Below are positions 62,961 through 64,000 of a DNA stretch of 64,000 nt, piece after piece. Position 1 is the first letter of the stretch; each line of letters opens with the position of its first letter. The notes under the pieces were generated by a model. That model was not told where the DNA came from. It made no database searches and saw nothing but the letters and a program-made list of their open reading frames with translations. This DNA is from Oscillospiraceae bacterium. Lineage in GTDB: Bacteria > Bacillota > Clostridia > Oscillospirales > Ruminococcaceae. The DNA lies in the NCBI GenBank assembly GCA_017505635.1, contig JAFVOU010000046.1:100686-164685 (forward strand). Reading direction: 5' to 3'. Both the position numbers and the translations under genes were made by a program.

Positions 62961-62993
62961 TATTGCATACAAATTATACAAAACCGTATTTAG

Positions 62994-63437
62994 CTATTTT
63001 GCTGATTTTTCAATAATTTTATAAAGTGTTCTGTAAAGATTTTCAAGTTCTTCCTCGTTGAGGGTTGTGCCGCGATGAACACAGTGCGGTATTTCCAAAG
63101 CCTTTTCCCTCAGCTTTTCTCCCTCTGCTGTAAGGTTGATGTTGAGATTGCGTTCATCCGCAGTTGAGCGTACACGGCTGATAAAACCTTTTGCCTCCAG
63201 CTTTTTAAGAAGTGGTGTAAGTGTGCCGGAATCAAGGTACAGGTGTTCCCCAAGTTCTTTCACTGTCATTGTCTTGTTTTCCCACAACAGCAGCATGGCA
63301 ACATACTGTGTATAGGTAAGGTCAATTTTATCAAGATAAGGTTTATACTGTTTTATAACCTCTCTTGATGCTGCATAAAGCGGAAAGCACAGCTGATTTT
63401 CCAGCTTTAAAATATCATATTTCCCTTCAGTTTTCAT
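62994..63437 (-). CDS. ohrR: OhrR-like MarR family peroxide regulator
   Basis: This 147-residue winged-helix protein reads very close to B. subtilis OhrR, e.g. LENQLCF with the redox-sensing Cys at residue 17, then LYLDSGTLTPLLKKLEAKGF, the DNA-recognition region. In OhrR, organic peroxides oxidise that Cys and release DNA. No ohr peroxidase gene is adjacent in the window. ATG 63437 is chosen on the match; an earlier ATG exists 15 codons up. A palindrome overlaps its promoter. Confidence 0.92.
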   Translation of the reverse strand: MKTEGKYDILKLENQLCFPLYAASREVIKQYKPYLDKIDLTYTQYVAMLLLWENKTMTVKELGEHLYLDSGTLTPLLKKLEAKGFISRVRSTADERNLNINLTAEGEKLREKALEIPHCVHRGTTLNEEELENLYRTLYKIIEKSAK

Positions 63438-63501
63438 TTTAATCCACTTCCTCTTTATAAAAAAATATTTTTCACAATTCAATTTAACATAATTTATAAT
63501 T

Positions 63502-63523
63502 TAATGTTATTTATTTAACATTA
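63502..63523. promoter_or_regulatory. OhrR-type operator palindrome
   Basis: TAATGTTA-N6-TAACATTA, 8 perfect base pairs, overlapping the -10 box. A second, looser TAACAT/ATGTTA dyad lies next to it toward the gene. Autorepression by OhrR is inferred from position. Confidence 0.65.
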
Positions 63524-63525
63524 TA
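63520..63525 (-). promoter_or_regulatory. -10 box of ohrR
   Basis: Minus-strand TATAAT, about 82 bases before the start codon. The -35 region (TGGAAA at 17 bases) is weak. Confidence 0.5.
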
Positions 63526-63593
63526 CACTATCAAATTTATTTTTTCCACATTGAATAGTATAAAATTTATTTATAAAAAACAAAAAACAGAAA

Positions 63594-63621
63594 ACGGGGA
63601 TTCCTTAAAAAGAATCCCCGT
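63594..63621 (-). terminator. Terminator of guaA
   Basis: ACGGGGATTC / GAATCCCCGT, 10 bp, followed by TTTTC and TTTTTTG on the minus strand, 21 bases past the guaA stop. Confidence 0.9.
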
Positions 63622-63642
63622 ATGTCTATAAGTTTTGTGAAA

Positions 63643-64000
63643 TTATTCCCACTCAATTGTGCCGGATGGCTTTGGAGTAAGGTCAAAGAGAACGCGGTTA
63701 ACGCCTTCTACTTCTGTTGTGATTCTGTTTGTAATGTGTTTGAGGAGTTCGTATGGAACTTCTTCGATTGTTGCTGTCATAGCATCTGTTGTGTTAACAG
63801 CGCGGATGATAACAGGCCATGCGTCTGTTCTCTTGTCGTCTTTAACACCAACGGAGAGGAAATCAGGGATTGCTGTAAAGTACTGCCATACTTTGCCTTC
63901 GAGACCGTTTTTTGCAAATTCTTCGCGAAGGATTGCATCGGATTCTCTTACTGCTTCAAGGCGGTCACGTGTGATTGCACCAAGGCAGCGTACACCAAGG
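63643..64000 (-). CDS. guaA: GMP synthase, C-terminal end (cut by window edge)
   Basis: The minus-strand frame entering from the right edge encodes 118 residues ending in the GuaA closing sequence KPSGTIEWE. Other matches are VNRVLFDLTPKP and the dimerisation-domain segments RAVNTTDAMTATIEE and LGVRCLGAITRDR. GuaA converts XMP to GMP with glutamine and ATP. The N-terminal glutaminase and ATP-PPase parts lie outside. Confidence 0.95.
   Translation of the reverse strand, partial: LGVRCLGAITRDRLEAVRESDAILREEFAKNGLEGKVWQYFTAIPDFLSVGVKDDKRTDAWPVIIRAVNTTDAMTATIEEVPYELLKHITNRITTEVEGVNRVLFDLTPKPSGTIEWE

Noticed and set aside
62926..62993. Co-transcription of ohrR with the MATE gene
   Set aside because: A strong terminator lies between them, so the pump is not assigned to OhrR control.
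1..64000. Prophage, insertion sequence or integrative element
   Set aside because: No transposase, integrase or phage structural gene and no flanking repeats were seen; housekeeping gene order is continuous.

Overview
The window looks like chromosome of a low-to-moderate GC Clostridia (Firmicutes), probably a gut Oscillospiraceae/Ruminococcaceae-type lineage; this is inferred from protein character, not from a database search. Supporting signs are a cysS gene under a T-box leader, the recA-recX-rimO-pgsA and glmU-prs-pth-mfd gene orders, strong AGGAGG ribosome sites, several TTG starts, and a SpoIIE-type sporulation phosphatase. No phage, insertion sequence, CRISPR array or rRNA was seen. Most genes are on the minus strand. 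Both ends cut genes: an MFS transporter at the left edge and guaA at the right edge.

Layout. 1-4 kb: MFS fragment, SNF-family Na+ symporter, T-box-controlled cysS. 4-8 kb: recA-recX-rimO-pgsA operon with a palindrome over the recA start site. 8-13 kb: lipoprotein, response regulator, histidine kinase, YqhQ (DUF1385) and prmC, packed as one operon; the lipoprotein seems to start at AUA. 13-18 kb: ZIP metal transporter diverging from a PadR / HAAS / 30-residue peptide / membrane protein operon, which converges on a second kinase-regulator pair. 18-21 kb: DbpA-type helicase, tRNA-Arg(CCG), DUF2804. 21.5-26.4 kb: a glycan cassette of WecE-like aminotransferase, GNAT acetyltransferase, ArnC/GtrB-like glycosyltransferase and two small SMR-type membrane proteins, facing a GT-C-like membrane protein. 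26-40 kb: asnS, thioredoxin-reductase-like protein, a Pro/Thr-repeat surface protein with MscS, then mfd, pth, prs and a GlmU reduced to its acetyltransferase half, and pepT.

40-46.4 kb is a UDP-N-acetyl-L-fucosamine operon (CapE/CapF/CapG types) with a NeuD-like acetyltransferase, a WbuB-like transferase and a GT2 + DUF2304 pair. 46-57 kb holds a Crp/Fnr regulator, NhaC antiporter, SpoIIE, an SdpR-SdpI-CPBP immunity-like operon with an operator array, efp with an acidic Cys-rich protein, YqeG, an endonuclease IV-like protein and VanZ. 57-64 kb holds BrnQ, a GNAT, a second GT-C-like protein, a MATE pump, an OhrR-type regulator with a palindromic operator, and the end of guaA.

The most system-like find is the 21.5-26.4 kb cassette. 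Together its genes could make a nucleotide-linked 4-amino-4,6-dideoxy sugar, acetylate it, move it to a lipid carrier, flip it and attach it outside the cell, which would parallel the Gram-negative Arn/Gtr systems in a Gram-positive. Second is the SdpR-SdpI-CPBP operon, whose promoter is bracketed by repressor-like palindromes although no toxin gene is nearby.
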